This document shows positions 24,304 through 35,731 of a DNA stretch of 64,000 nt, piece after piece. Origin of the DNA: Labia minor (lineage: Eukaryota > Arthropoda > Insecta > Dermaptera > Spongiphoridae); the NCBI GenBank assembly GCA_963082975.1, contig OY720350.1:50050734-50114733 (forward strand). Reading direction: 5' to 3'. How positions within the stretch are numbered: the first letter of the stretch is position 1; each line of letters opens with the position of its first letter. Below the pieces are notes generated by a model. It did not search any database. It was given only the letters and a program-made list of their open reading frames with translations, and was not told the origin of the DNA. The translations under genes were made by a program, and so were the position numbers.

Positions 24304-24750
24304 TATTTAGTTAGATCGGCTTTCAAAAGAATATTTCTATTGATTTTCAAATGGATTCTGTTAAGGAGATTTTCAAAATTGTATTAGAAGACTTTTTCTC
24401 TTAAGAATGGAGTTTTTTTCGATTAAATTAAGAGAGATGAAGTCAATTCAAAAACTAAATTTGTATTTCTTTCGGGCCTTAATTATTTTGCCGGTTACAT
24501 ATTTTTTTATTTTAAGTTTTTATTTAATATTGTTATTTATTAATTTACATGAACTTGGCGAGTTTCGATCTCTAGACCTCAAATTTGACAAATCAATTCT
24601 GGCCATAACTTAATTTTAATCGAAAAAAAAACAAATGATATGAAATCGACTGCGCCTTTGCTTTCTCCACCGATCAGCCAAATTTAATAAGAATGAATAC
24701 TCATCACATTTTAATAAAATGTTTTAGTTATAAAAGAGAAAATTATATAG
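24304..24750. other. A+T-rich spacer
   Basis: A 68-codon frame (24407-24613) is hydrophobic and low-complexity. No support for a gene. Confidence 0.5.
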
Positions 24751-25314
24751 CTAGAGTGTCTCCACTCGACTATCTCGCAATTTGAATTGGTTTAATTAAC
24801 ACATATATTATATATTTAAATTAAAATTAATAAATATTATTTATTAAACCAGCGCATGGCTCTCTGTTGATGGCACCACGTCACATTGGCGCGTGAGATT
24901 TGCAGTGTTAAAAAATTAATTCCGGTACTTTCAGCGATTCAATCAAACTGAAATTCTATATATAGCAGTTTTATACAATTTTTTAACATGTGAGAAATTA
25001 TCAAACATATATCTTTATTTTTACGGTCACTTTAGAGGCAAAAAAATCAAAGCATTGTAGGTAATGACCCTCTTCCAGTTTAGCTACATTTCTCAAAAGT
25101 TGATAGAAAACTACGAATTTTGAATAATGCCCCTGGACCAAATTTCATGATTCTAGCTCAAACCATTTTTGCGTAATTGTCTACATGCATACACATACAC
25201 AGACATTTTTCTCAACCTTAGTGAAAATGATTCAGGAACCTTCAAAACATATAAAAACATCAAAATCTCAACATCGAAAATTTTCGTGATCGCAATACTA
25301 TCTCTGCTACTAAA
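24751..25314 (+). mobile_element. HINE-1 copy 6
   Basis: Starts CTAGAGTGTCTCCACTCGACTATCTCGC. All blocks are present, with a very short microsatellite (CATACACATACACAGACA). The distal hairpin is broken after ACTATCTCT. The minimal microsatellite contrasts with the greatly expanded one in copy 7. Confidence 0.8.
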
Positions 25315-26746
25315 ACAAATACTTCATTATGAAATGCTTAAAAAGGAGTAGCAGTGGGGCACTCTATGATCCTGATAGAGATACCTAGGTCCGCTTTAGG
25401 GATCTAATTGTTTATTTAATTTAATTTAGTTGGAGAAATCGATTTACATTCACTCCAAAAGTTTAAATATATGAATTTCGACAAGACCATCGTTGCTGAC
25501 ATCATTCAGTGAAGGGAGATAACATTTTCCAGTTTGTTTGAAGACGATGCATGATATTAGATTGAATTTATTTATAATGATCTAGAAATGGGTGGTTTCT
25601 TTACAGCCACATCTTAATTTTTAGTAATTATTTATTTATTCATAATATATATAATCAGAATAGCTAAAAAATGCAGACAGGCTTTATTTGATTTGATGGA
25701 TATATGTAAAAATTTATTTTTTAATTTTTACTTAAGATTTGATACTTATTTCAAGATTCGATTAAAATAACTTCAAGGGCCGGGAATAGTTGTTGGCAGT
25801 TCTAATCTATTACATCAAATAAATCTTGCCTGCAATGGAATCTGAGCTTTATGAGTGATTAAGAACATTTCCTCCTCTCTTTTTTCGATATAAATTCATT
25901 TTTTAGTAGAAAAATTAGTAATGAGTAAATGTGAACTTTTTTTTTATTATCATTATATTTCATTGAAAGCAAATCATATTACTTAATTAAGATAATACAA
26001 CGCCAGTTAAAGTATTTTTTTATTTCATTTTATTCCAATGCAATTCACCTCTTAATGATATTTTTTTTTTATTTGAACATTAAATGACAGAAAAAAATGA
26101 TCTCAATCTCATGGAATTCAACCTCCTGTTTGTTTTACAATAACAGAAAATTAAGTTCAATCGCTATCATAAAAATTGAACATGCTATGACTCAATTAAA
26201 ATACAAAACACAACAAATTACAATTTATATAATGAAAATATCATTTACTTTTCTCCCATTTGATGTAAATCATATTAAAGAATATTACGAACAATTATTT
26301 GAAATCGAATATATATTAAAATTCTAAACGCTAACAAAGATACCTTAAATGTTAATATGTCGTGTTAAAGGGATAAATGACCAATAAAAAAATAACTAAT
26401 ATTTATAGATAATAATAATAATAATAATAATGTAGATTGATGAGAATGAATGATTAATGATTTTCTTTCTAACTTGGGCAACGTTTTACAAATAACTAAA
26501 AATTATACAAATAATACACCTTTTTAAAAGAAATGTAGTTAAGTTACAAATATATTTTGGTAATAAATGATTTTCATGACTTTAACTTTTCTCCTATAAA
26601 AGAAATGATTGAGAAATATTATAAAAGTTTCTTTTATTTGTTATATATAGTTTTAACGGAACATAAACAAAAATTAACTTTTATCATAATAATAAAAAAA
26701 TTTTTTTCATAAAATTATTAATTTATTACTTTCAGATATAATATTA
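25315..26746. other. A+T-rich sequence without recognised gene
   Basis: (AAT)n at 26409-26430 and several T runs. The 76-codon frame at 26097-26327 has no recognisable features. Confidence 0.5.
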
Positions 26747-26837
26747 TTTATTTATTTATTTAATTAAAGAGATTATATACAACCCAGCATATCTCTATCC
26801 TCCCCCTATTTGGGGTAGAGGATTTACAAAAACTAAT
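26747..26837 (-). repeat. LINE 3'-end fragment
   Basis: On the minus strand the sequence GTAAATCCTCTACCCCAAATAG-like through GAGATATGCTGGG to an (AAAT)n tail matches the 3' end of the LINE at 27345-27440 (GTAAATCCTCTAGTCC, GATATACCTGG, (AAAT)n-like tail). It is a second 3' end of the same family, cut off by the HINE-2 element next to it. Confidence 0.65.
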
Positions 26838-26839
26838 AA

Positions 26840-27196
26840 GTTGACCTGTGGCCAGGTCCGAATCGACCGACGGTTTGAAGTAAATTAATTTCCAGCTACA
26901 GAAACAATTTCAAATAATTTTAATATATCTATTAATGTAATAAAAAACAGATATGGATATAACATAAATATTTTTAATTTTATTATATTTATAATATATA
27001 AGTAGTAGCTGGCTGTGACGTCATGAATGGCTGGATGACGTCATCTAATTTTAAATTAAGAAAAAACTAATAAAGATGATTTTTCTCGAGGATAAAACCA
27101 ATACAAAGTGCATGATTCGTGGAGATATGTAAAAATCTCCACATGTGAAATTTGGTGTGAAAACAATACCTCCCTTACTATCGTCGGTCGGTAAAA
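26840..27196 (+). mobile_element. HINE-2 short copy
   Basis: Starts with GACCTG-TGGC-CAGGTC and ACCGACGG-type subterminal repeat and ends CGTCGGTCGGTAAAAA. It has the two TGACGTCA palindromes at 27016-27023 and 27036-27043. It lacks the GACGGACGG microsatellite and the HINE-1-like block of the copy at 16207. It ends at what is the inner terminal module of that copy. It is inserted immediately next to, or into, a LINE 3' end. Confidence 0.75.
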
Positions 27197-27344
27197 ACAA
27201 AAACAAAAACCAAGAAAAATTAACATAACAGGAATTAAATTATTTTTAACTAAAAATAGAAACAGAAAGAATACAAAAAAAAAAGAAAAAACAAAAACAA
27301 ATTTCCATTTATTTAAATATGTAAGATCTCAGCTGGAGTATTTT

Positions 27345-28712
27345 ATTTATCTATTTATCCATTTAAGAGATCATCTATAGATCCAGGTATATCTCTATTC
27401 TCCCCTTATTTGGACTAGAGGATTTACAAAAAAAAAAAAAATTACAACAGAAAAACAAAAGAAAACAAAAAAAAAATCCATCGTAACAAAAATCAAACCA
27501 AAGAATCTTCAAAAACTCATATATCCAAAAAGGGTAACGGAAAAAACACACACAAAAAAAAAAAAAAAAATTAGAACATTCAAATCATTCAGCATAAATG
27601 ATCTCATTCTTAACATTCCATTTAAGTAATAGAATAGACCATTTATTTTGTCCTCGCTATCTGCCCTCATAACAGTTTCTCGGTTGGATCTCATCAGGTA
27701 GTGTTCCTTAAGGTTCTCATATATTGGACATCGTAACAGCAACTGATCTAGAGTCTCTCTCTTTCTTGCATGTTGCATGCACAGTTGTTCTTGGTCAACC
27801 CTATGAATGATCCCACTAGAGTCGAGGAGAAGTATTCTTTCGTTCGCTACTCTGCATTGACAAATCAATTTTATCTTGGACAATGGACCACGATAATTGT
27901 AAAAAAAGTCATTTTCTTTTAGATTTTTATAGTTTGGGCAGTAGGTGAATTCTATGATCTTATTGAAATCCCGTGTCCTATACACATCTAACAATTTATC
28001 GGTCAAATAATGAATTTTCTTTTTTATTGAGGAATGATCTTGGCTTTCCCACAGTGGGCCCTCCCCAAGTTCATAAAATATATTTTTCATTTGGGTTACC
28101 CAGTTGTATGTTGGGCCGGAGATATCACACAAATTAAGGAGCCTGTTATAACATATACGAGGGAGTCTAATCATTGGCATATTTAGAATTTTACATAGCC
28201 ATTTTAAAGCTCTCCTGAAAACAAGTAAAGAAATGGGTGTTAACCTGTATTCGTTCCTTATTATGTACTTTGGGGTTGACCTCTCGAGACAAAGCAATGA
28301 TTTAAAAAACTCCACTTGAACTCTCTCGAGGAGATCCTCATAATGTAGACCCCAAATCTCTGACGAGTAAAGTAGAGTGCTCAGTATACAGGCCTTATAT
28401 AGTGAATTCACCGCAGGTAGAGACTCCATTCTGGCTTTAAAAATTAATGCTCTTACGGCGTGCATGGCCATCTAGTTCTTCGCCTTCGCACCGTTGAGAA
28501 AGACCCCAAAAGAGCTGAACAGCAGACCCAAATAATTATGCTCGCCCACTATGTCCATTGGTTGACCTTTGTAAATAAATTTAATGTCTTCTGCTACCTT
28601 ACCGCCCGCCTAAACACTATGACCTTTGATTTTTCTATGTTCACCTCCAAACGATTCTCTCTACAGTACAACACATCCAGTCCCCTCTGTAGTTTAATGG
28701 GAGAGATATAAT
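27345..28712 (-). pseudogene. 5'-truncated LINE, reverse transcriptase C-terminal half
   Basis: Minus-strand coding runs from about 28712 to 27509. The first part (28712-28610) reads LQRGLDVLYCRENRLEVN and KSKVIVFRR. After a 1-nt frameshift (about 28610) it continues with a YLGLLFSSFGVFLNG thumb-region motif, meets an in-frame TAG at 28474-28476, and then stays open for 320 codons (28471-27509). The downstream part has LLYSSEIWGLHYEDLLERVQ and a C-terminal HARKRETLDQLLLRCP segment, typical of arthropod LINE ORF2 proteins. The catalytic fingers and palm (FADD box) and the endonuclease are absent, so this is a dead 5' truncation. A 3' UTR and (AAAT)n-like tail end it at about 27345. LINE clade not determined. 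Confidence 0.85.
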
Positions 28713-29408
28713 ATAAACGCTTCATAATACATTGACTCTATTAAGTAAACACTAAATATTTTCTATTAAATTACTCTGTAAAAGATATTTGAAGAGTTAT
28801 TTAAAAAATTTTATAATTAATAAAAAAAAATATAAAATAAATAAAACTATTAATGTTTTCCCTTTCTAAATCCAATCTGAATAACAATTCATTATTAAAT
28901 AAATATAAAGATTGATAGAGAATGATAGAGAGTTTTTTTCTCACAAATGCCTTTTCTAATTTATTATAATTATATATAACGAGAATTCGATCATTTTAAA
29001 TGATAAGAAATATACCATATTATATATATATATATATATTATAATAATAAAAAGAAAACATATAAAGTCAATTTACCATTAAAATTTAATTAGAAAAATA
29101 TTTGAAAACCAACAAAACACAAAATGGTTCACTGATTTTTAATAAAATAATTTTTTACTATGTTATTTTTAACAAATAAAATTGTTGCTTGTTAAAATAT
29201 CGATGAATCATTGATAATATAGTTTAATAAAATAATTATTGATTTATTTAATTTCATATATTAGGTATATTATTTTTTTTTTAGTAGAAATCATATATTA
29301 ATACTAAAAAAAACAGTATTTTTTAGAAGAGTCAAAAAATATTTTAAGAAACTTTTTATATATGTCGTAGGGAGCTGGCAATTTTAGGAAAATAGTATTT
29401 GCCTAGAC
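28713..29408. other. A+T-rich sequence
   Basis: Low-complexity with a (TA)n tract at 29020-29040. No gene recognised. Confidence 0.5.
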
Positions 29409-29566
29409 CAGGGGTGTCAAATTCATAGGTACACTTGGGCCACACAAACAAGGTTTAACTTTAGGCGGGCCGAAAAAAAAAACATTTTACCTTTTTTTTT
29501 TGAGATAAATTGAAAATTTTTTAAAAAAGTCGAAAGTGGTCGGGGGCCGCGAGTTTGACACCCCTG
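29409..29566. mobile_element. hAT MITE with perfect 8-bp target duplication
   Basis: Ends are CAGGGGTGTCAAATTC (left) and GAGTTTGACACCCCTG (right), the classical hAT inverted terminus. The flanks are identical 8-mers, GCCTAGAC at 29401-29408 and 29567-29574. The element is 158 bp with a GGCCGAAA... purine run and GGGGGCCGCG near the right end, and no coding. The perfect duplication suggests a comparatively recent insertion. Confidence 0.92.
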
Positions 29567-29574
29567 GCCTAGAC

Positions 29575-30733
29575 AAAAGCCATTTGGCTAAATTTTTGTT
29601 GGGCAAATTGCTTTAACTATTATTGTAGTCTTTGTTTTTAATATAATTTTTGTTTTGCTATTTTCTCGAAGATGATATTTGGATGAATAGTATTTATCGA
29701 CTGAAGACATCTCTTGTGTCATTTTTGTTTGACAGTAATTTCTTCTATTTTGTCAAAATTCCATGGTTTTTTTACAGTTGTGGATTTATATTTTTCATTT
29801 AAATGAAAATAAAATTCATCCTTGTCATTTATAGTCAACCGTAGGTTAAAAAAATTATTTTCAAACTAACTGTTCACAACATAACCTTAAAATCTGATAT
29901 TTAAGCAATTCAATTTTATAATTAAATTTCAGAAACATCACTTAAATAATGAAATATTTACTTGTAAAATCCCCTTACTATCTAATATTAAATTTTTATA
30001 ATTATTTATTTTATTTATACTTATCAAACGGAATTTTATTTTGACATTTACATTAATTTAGAATTCAAAACTGCACTGAAGTTATGACAAGCTGAAGTTG
30101 GATAAATATAAGTTAATGAATAAAACATTTTTTGAATAATTTCTTAATTGGCTACTGTAATAGTTAAGATTTAGCCAAATGGCTATTGTCTAAGCAAATG
30201 CTATAATCCTAGACAAATGAAATAATAGTTGAAGATATTTGCCCAGGCATATACCTATTAACATTTTGTGGCATAATAATATATTTACTCTTAACTCTTA
30301 ATTTAAGCCTCAATTAATTAATTTTACCCATTAGACACTCTAGGCGATTAAGTCGTTATTATAATATATGATTCTAGAATATTATTTAACTTTGAAAATA
30401 ACTATTTTGAAAAATTATATCCAAAATTCATTACTTTAAGAATGTAGTTTTGAATGTGATTTTTTCTGAATACTTCAATGCCATATTGTGATTAACTTAA
30501 TACATCATTTTTACATTTGTATTTATATATGATTAATATTAAAATTATTTTTTAAATAATCTGGTTCATTAGTATATTCATACTAATAACAATACTATGT
30601 TATACTATATTATAAATTAAATTAAATTTTATATAATGAATAACTAGTTAAGATGGATTCCGACTTGAAAATTAAATAAATTGAATTGATCATCCCTCTC
30701 TTATATTCACTTAAAAATTAATAAAAAAATAAG
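29575..30733. other. A+T-rich sequence with a repeated word
   Basis: A TTTGCCTAGAC/GCCATTTGGC/TAGACAAATG set of related words recurs around 29395-29600 and 30160-30245, suggesting local duplication. No gene. Confidence 0.4.
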
Positions 30734-31294
30734 CTGGAGTGTCTCCACTCGACTATCTCGCAATTTGAATTGGATTAAATAACATAATATATTATATTTA
30801 AATTAAATTTAATTAATTATAAATTATAAATAATAAATATTAAACCAGCGCATGTTTGGTTTTTTATTGATGGCACCATGGCACGTGTTGGCGCGTGAGA
30901 TTTGCAGTGTTAAAAAATTAAATATGGTACTTTGAGCGATTCAATCAAGCTGAAATTCTATATATAGCAGTTTTATACAATTATTAATCATGTGAAAAAT
31001 TATCAAACATATATCTTTATTTTTACGGTCACTTTAGAGGAAAAAAAATCAAAACGTTGTAGGTAATGACCCTCTTCCGGTTGAGCTACATTTCTCAAAA
31101 GTTGATAGAAAACTATGAATTTTGAATAATGCTCATGTACCAAATTGCATCATTCTTGCTCAAACCGTTTTTGCGTAATCTTTCCTACATACATACACAC
31201 ATACACACATACACACACACATACACACACACACACACACATGCACACATGCACACACACACACACACACACATGCACACACACACACACACAC
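30734..31294 (+). mobile_element. HINE-1 copy 7, left part
   Basis: Intact start CTGGAGTGTCTCCACTCGAC, all the internal blocks through CAAACCGTTTTTGCGTAATC, then a microsatellite that runs to 31294, where the LINE begins. The element resumes at 35769. It is interrupted by insertion of a 4.5 kb retrotransposon into its (CA)n tract, so it is older than that insertion. Confidence 0.85.
31187..31294. repeat. Expanded (CA)n/CATA/CATGCA microsatellite
   Basis: About 108 bp of CATACA, CACACA and CATGCACA units, part of HINE-1 copy 7 and flanking the 5' end of the LINE. In the other HINE-1 copies this tract is only about 18-35 bp. ORFs reading through it are spurious. Confidence 0.95.
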
Positions 31295-31373
31295 GTTGGC
31301 TGGTGACCGCAGTGCTGAAGGGGTGGACAACTTGGCCCCTGTAGCATCTAGCGCTACAAGTGAGAGGAAGAAA

Positions 31374-32567
31374 ATGGCTCATGAGAAATTGGGAAAGTTG
31401 GTGGTCCAACTCTTAGATTTCGTTAAACCGCGACACAACGTCCACGGTGAAATTAAGAAATTGGCGAACTCCATTAAGAGCTGCTATAACATTGTTAGAG
31501 ACTTGGAGGATGAATCAGTTCGGCTCGTCCGGTCCTTCACTACACAGGGAACGCAGACGTCATCAGAGACAGAAGCCGGAGGGATGAGAGGGGAGAGGTC
31601 GAAAGACATAAGTGACCCGGAGGTGGTCGAGCGCCCCCCTGAACTTCATGCCCAAAGGAGCGGGAAGATCGAGGGGAGGGGAAAGAGTGACAAGAGAAAT
31701 AATAAAACGGAGGAGAGAGGGGTGATCCTGAAAAGAGGAAGAACTGAAGAAGTCCCCGCAATCCAGCTCGGGTCAAGTCGGGAGATGCAAGAGCATGGTT
31801 GGCAGCTCGTGGAAAAGAAAAAACATAAGGTGAGACCTCCCCGTCCAGACGCCCTGTTAATCAAGAAGAGGGAGGGGATCTCATACTCCGAGATTCTTAA
31901 AAAAATTAAAGGCTCGGAGGACCTAAAAGAACTTGGATCAAACGTCAATAGAATCCGAAGAACCGCAAAAGGAGATCTACTTTTGGAGTTGCGAAGGTCT
32001 GCAGATAGCAGAACTTACGAGGAACCGGTAATTAAAACATTGGGAGACCATGCCCAAGTGGAGACCCTATCCCACAAAGTATTGGTGGAAATTAAGGACT
32101 TAGACGAAGTTGCCACAAAAGAGGAGGTCTGTCAAGCTTTAATAGAAAGGTTCGAGGAGCTAAAGGAGGTTACATCCAAGGAAATTAAATCCATGCGAAC
32201 GGCACACGGAGGAACACAAACTGCACAGATAAGTCTTCCTGCGGGTATTGCCAGGAAGATAGTGGATGTAGGGAAAATAAGAATAGGCTGGGTGTCCTGT
32301 CGCATACGGGAGAAGATAAAGCTCACCAAGTGCTTCAAGTGTTTGCAGTTTGGCCATTTGATACGGACCTGTAAAAGCCCACACGACCGTTCAAAACTAT
32401 GTTTTAAATGCGGAGAGGATGGCCATATGGCAAAGGATTGCGTAAAGGAGCCGAGGTGCATGCTCTGTGCTGAGGATAAAAGAGGGAGCAACTGGAGCCA
32501 CATTACGGGGAGCAGTAGGTGTCCTTTTTATGTGAGAGCTTTGCAAAAAATAAAAACAAAAATATGA
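31374..32567 (+). CDS. LINE ORF1 (Gag-like nucleic-acid binding protein)
   Basis: The product is 397 residues from the first in-frame ATG (31374). The frame is open further upstream to 31296 and into the microsatellite, but without an ATG in the element. Residues 1-60 are helical in character. Residues 65-160 are highly charged and probably disordered. Residues 165-310 are a mixed domain typical of R1-type ORF1 proteins. Three zinc knuckles follow: C-X2-C-X4-H-X4-C at 320-333 (CFKCLQFGHLIRTC) and 343-356 (CFKCGEDGHMAKDC), and a longer variant with C362, C365, H376 and C383. Such proteins coat the element RNA in a ribonucleoprotein and help target it. The stop codon TGA overlaps the ORF2 start (ATGA at 32564-32567). 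Confidence 0.92.
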   Translation: MAHEKLGKLVVQLLDFVKPRHNVHGEIKKLANSIKSCYNIVRDLEDESVRLVRSFTTQGTQTSSETEAGGMRGERSKDISDPEVVERPPELHAQRSGKIEGRGKSDKRNNKTEERGVILKRGRTEEVPAIQLGSSREMQEHGWQLVEKKKHKVRPPRPDALLIKKREGISYSEILKKIKGSEDLKELGSNVNRIRRTAKGDLLLELRRSADSRTYEEPVIKTLGDHAQVETLSHKVLVEIKDLDEVATKEEVCQALIERFEELKEVTSKEIKSMRTAHGGTQTAQISLPAGIARKIVDVGKIRIGWVSCRIREKIKLTKCFKCLQFGHLIRTCKSPHDRSKLCFKCGEDGHMAKDCVKEPRCMLCAEDKRGSNWSHITGSSRCPFYVRALQKIKTKI

Positions 32568-35533
32568 GAATATTGCAATTAAATCTCAATCATTGCGCCA
32601 CGGCACAGGATCTTCTGAGACAATCAGTCAGAGAGCTGAAGGTGGACGTTGCAATTATTTGCGAACAACACAGAAACTTGTCTGGAGACGAGTGGGTGAC
32701 GGACGCTTCTGGAATTACTGCAATCTGGACATGCGGCAAGCTATCGTTTGTGGAGAGGATGGAGAGTTTGGAGGAAGGGTTCGTCTGGGCGAAACTGAAC
32801 GGACTATACATTTATAGCTGCTATATCTCACCAAACATAACCATAGAGGAATTTAAGAATAGGCTGGATCGTCTCATTGCCGATGCCCATGGTCGGTGGC
32901 CATTGGTGATAGCAGGGGATTTCAATGCATGGTCTAGGGAATGGGGAAGCCGAGCAACGAATGAGAGAGGCAGGGCAGTGCTGGAAGCACTCGCCTCTTT
33001 AGACGTCGTACTTGCTAATAACGGTGATGCGAATACCTTTCGTAGGGCAGGAGTGGGATCTGTCATCGACCTGACGTTTGTAAGCAGTTGTCTCTGGAAA
33101 AGGGGAATCACATGGAGAGTTAGCGAGCACTACACTTATACCGACCATCAGGCTATAATATGCGAGTTGCGGAAGTCAGTTAGGAGAGCTCCCCTAGCTT
33201 TGGGATGGAAAACTTGCGCCCTGGATCAGGAGGCATTTAAGGTTATGATGGGAGACCCATTTGACCCTGTCGGATCAGCAGGAAGTGTAGCCAACCAGGT
33301 GATGGACCGCATCGCCAGAGCATGTGATGCGGCCATGCCAAGAAGAACTTTTTCCAATCAGCGTCCACCGGTCTATTGGTGGAACGAAGAAATAGCAAGG
33401 CGTCGTAAAGAATGCTTTCGGTTAAGGAGGGCATATCAAAGATCGAGGGGGAGGCGTGAATTCTCATTCCTACAACAGCAGTATAAAATTGCTCGCAATC
33501 ACCTGAAGTCAGCGATTAAAAGGAGTAAGCATCTCTGCTTTAAAGAACTCTGCGCCGATGTTAATCGTGACCCCTGGGGTAGGCCATATAAAATAGTTAT
33601 GGCCAAATTGAAGTATCTATACTCTCGGACACCGACATGCCCTGTACTCCTACAGAACATTGTGGCTACTCTGTTTCCCGAACAACAGGAATGTGACTAT
33701 GAGGTTGCCCAGATTTTGGGAGAGAGGATTCTTCCTGTCACTGGCGAGGAGGTGTTGAGAGCGGCCGCTAGGATTGGCAACAACAAGGCTCCTGGTCCGG
33801 ATGGGATCCCAAACGCGGCGCTTAAGTTGGCGGTGGGCATTCGCCCGGACATATTCGTCAATTTGTTCAACGCTTGCTTGAGGGAGGGAGTGTTTCCCAG
33901 TCGATGGAAAAGACAGCGACTGGTCCTACTTCCAAAAGGGACGAAACCACCCAACGATCCATCGGCTTATAGACCTATATGTATGCTGGATACAGCTGGG
34001 AAAATCATGGAGCGTTTAATTTATAATAGGATAGAAATGACCCTTGAAGAAGAGAATGGACTCTCGGAACAGCAGTTTGGTTTTCGCAGGGCTCGTTCGA
34101 CACTCGATGCAATAGACATCGTTGTAAATATCGCTAGGGAGGCGATCCAGGGTATGCGTTGGAGAAGGGGCTCGAAGAAATACTGTGCCCTAGTTACACT
34201 GGACATAAAAAACGCCTTTAACTCTGCAAGATGGAACTGCATCCATCTCGAACTGGAAAGGATGAAAATTCCTGCATATATTCGAAAGATAGTGGTCGAC
34301 TATCTCACTGATAGACATCTCGAATATACCACGAACATCGGTACAGGAAAGTACGATATCACTGGAGGTGTACCACAGGGTTCGGTCCTGGGTCCCCTGT
34401 TGTGGAATATCATGTATGATGGGGTCTTAAGGCTCCCATTTCCCGACGGCGTCAGGGTAATAGGCTTTGCAGACGATCTTGCGATAGTTGTGGTAGCAAA
34501 ATTCACAGAGGAGATCGTACGGATTTCTAATGAGACAGTTGCCATGATCCATCGTTGGCTGACATCGAGGGGCCTTCAGCTTGCAGAGCAGAAGACCGAG
34601 GCGGTCTTGATTTCCAGCAGAAAGACTAGGGAGACTATCACCCTCGCGGTTGGTGACCATCAAATCACCTCGCAACCGTGCGTAAAATATCTGGGAATTT
34701 TGATCGACGACAGGCTGTCGTTTAAACAGCACCTGGAATATGCCAGTGACAAAGCTGCCAGGGTGAATGCTGCCCTGTCGAGAATAATGCCAAATTTAGG
34801 GGGACCAAGATTCCATCGGAGAAAACTATTGACCACCGTCGTCAGATCGGTCATGTTGTATGGTGCCCCTATATGGGCAGGCGCGGTGGAGACCAAATCA
34901 TTTGCTCGTGGTATCCAGTCAGTTGGCCGACTAAGTGCCTTGAGAGCCATATGTGCATTTCGCACAGTATCAATGGATGCGGCAGGGGTAATAGCGGGAA
35001 TGCTTCCCATAGATATCCTGGCCAGGGAGCGTCAAAAAAAGTATAGGCTCGTTAAAGATGACGACTATATTAACAACATTAAAGCGATTGAAACCCAGTC
35101 TCTTGGAGAGTGGCAACGTAGATGGGACCAATCGGGAAAAGGACGCTGGACGTTCCGTCTTATCCCGCTCATTGAACCATGGTTGGCCAGACAACACGGT
35201 GAAATTGACTATTACATGACTCAACTACTATCTGGTCATGGATGCTTCCGGGCATATCTACACCGTTTTGGACTGGAGGAAGACCCATTATGCCCGATTT
35301 GCAAGGACACCGCCGAGGATGTCGAACATGTTTTTTTCCATTGCCCACGTTTCTGTAGAGACCGCGAGGAGCTGGCAGAACAATTTGGAGAGAGTCCAAC
35401 GCCGGAAAACATAATATCTCACATGTTGGCATCGGAGAGAGAATGGGTTGCAGTCAGAAGACTCTCCGTCATCGTAATGAGGGAGCTTAGGCGCTTGGAG
35501 AGGGAGAGAAACTGCCCAGAAGACCATAGGTGA
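32564..35533 (+). CDS. LINE ORF2 (endonuclease and reverse transcriptase)
   Basis: The product is 989 residues from ATG 32564, chosen because it overlaps the ORF1 stop as ATGA and is directly followed by RILQLNLNH, the usual first strand of R1-type endonucleases. The open frame upstream has no ATG. Endonuclease spans about 1-203: N7, E34, GDFNAW at 118-123, SVIDLTF at 166-172 and the TDH catalytic triplet at 193-195. Reverse transcriptase spans about 400-690: NNKAPGPDGIP at 406-416, LDIKNAF at 546-552, GGVPQGSVLGPLLW from 601 and the FADD active site at 635-638. A C-terminal knuckle has C910, C913, H922 and C927. All catalytic residues expected for target-primed reverse transcription are visible. 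It cuts target DNA and copies the element RNA into it. Nothing in the sequence indicates inactivation. Confidence 0.95.
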   Translation: MRILQLNLNHCATAQDLLRQSVRELKVDVAIICEQHRNLSGDEWVTDASGITAIWTCGKLSFVERMESLEEGFVWAKLNGLYIYSCYISPNITIEEFKNRLDRLIADAHGRWPLVIAGDFNAWSREWGSRATNERGRAVLEALASLDVVLANNGDANTFRRAGVGSVIDLTFVSSCLWKRGITWRVSEHYTYTDHQAIICELRKSVRRAPLALGWKTCALDQEAFKVMMGDPFDPVGSAGSVANQVMDRIARACDAAMPRRTFSNQRPPVYWWNEEIARRRKECFRLRRAYQRSRGRREFSFLQQQYKIARNHLKSAIKRSKHLCFKELCADVNRDPWGRPYKIVMAKLKYLYSRTPTCPVLLQNIVATLFPEQQECDYEVAQILGERILPVTGEEVLRAAARIGNNKAPGPDGIPNAALKLAVGIRPDIFVNLFNACLREGVFPSRWKRQRLVLLPKGTKPPNDPSAYRPICMLDTAGKIMERLIYNRIEMTLEEENGLSEQQFGFRRARSTLDAIDIVVNIAREAIQGMRWRRGSKKYCALVTLDIKNAFNSARWNCIHLELERMKIPAYIRKIVVDYLTDRHLEYTTNIGTGKYDITGGVPQGSVLGPLLWNIMYDGVLRLPFPDGVRVIGFADDLAIVVVAKFTEEIVRISNETVAMIHRWLTSRGLQLAEQKTEAVLISSRKTRETITLAVGDHQITSQPCVKYLGILIDDRLSFKQHLEYASDKAARVNAALSRIMPNLGGPRFHRRKLLTTVVRSVMLYGAPIWAGAVETKSFARGIQSVGRLSALRAICAFRTVSMDAAGVIAGMLPIDILARERQKKYRLVKDDDYINNIKAIETQSLGEWQRRWDQSGKGRWTFRLIPLIEPWLARQHGEIDYYMTQLLSGHGCFRAYLHRFGLEEDPLCPICKDTAEDVEHVFFHCPRFCRDREELAEQFGESPTPENIISHMLASEREWVAVRRLSVIVMRELRRLERERNCPEDHR

Positions 35534-35731
35534 ACAGGGATACCCTAGCATTGGTGGAGGAGCCTAGGCTAAGGCCTCTTCCTGTGATGAAATACCTTAC
35601 GGTGGTCCCGCAGGAAGACTTTAAGGCCGCTGGACGTTAGGGAGGTGTTTTTTAGTGGGTAGGAATCCCACACTACTGTTGAGTACGGACTCACAGTGTC
35701 TTTTAAGAAGATTTTTCACCTACCCTCCGAG

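Noticed and set aside
31296..31373. Longer ORF1 starting at 31296
   Set aside because: The first codon there is TTG. The first in-frame ATG is at 31374, and the upstream extension reads into the microsatellite.
31129..31409. His/Thr- and Cys/Val-rich ORFs on both strands
   Set aside because: They are translations of the CA/CATA microsatellite.
32519..32563. Longer ORF2 starting at 32519
   Set aside because: It begins with GTG inside the ORF1 zinc-knuckle region. The ATG at 32564 overlaps the ORF1 stop and is directly followed by the conserved endonuclease start.
32590..35551. Numerous 70-120 codon minus-strand ORFs opposite the LINE
   Set aside because: They are antisense shadows of ORF1/ORF2 without independent motifs.
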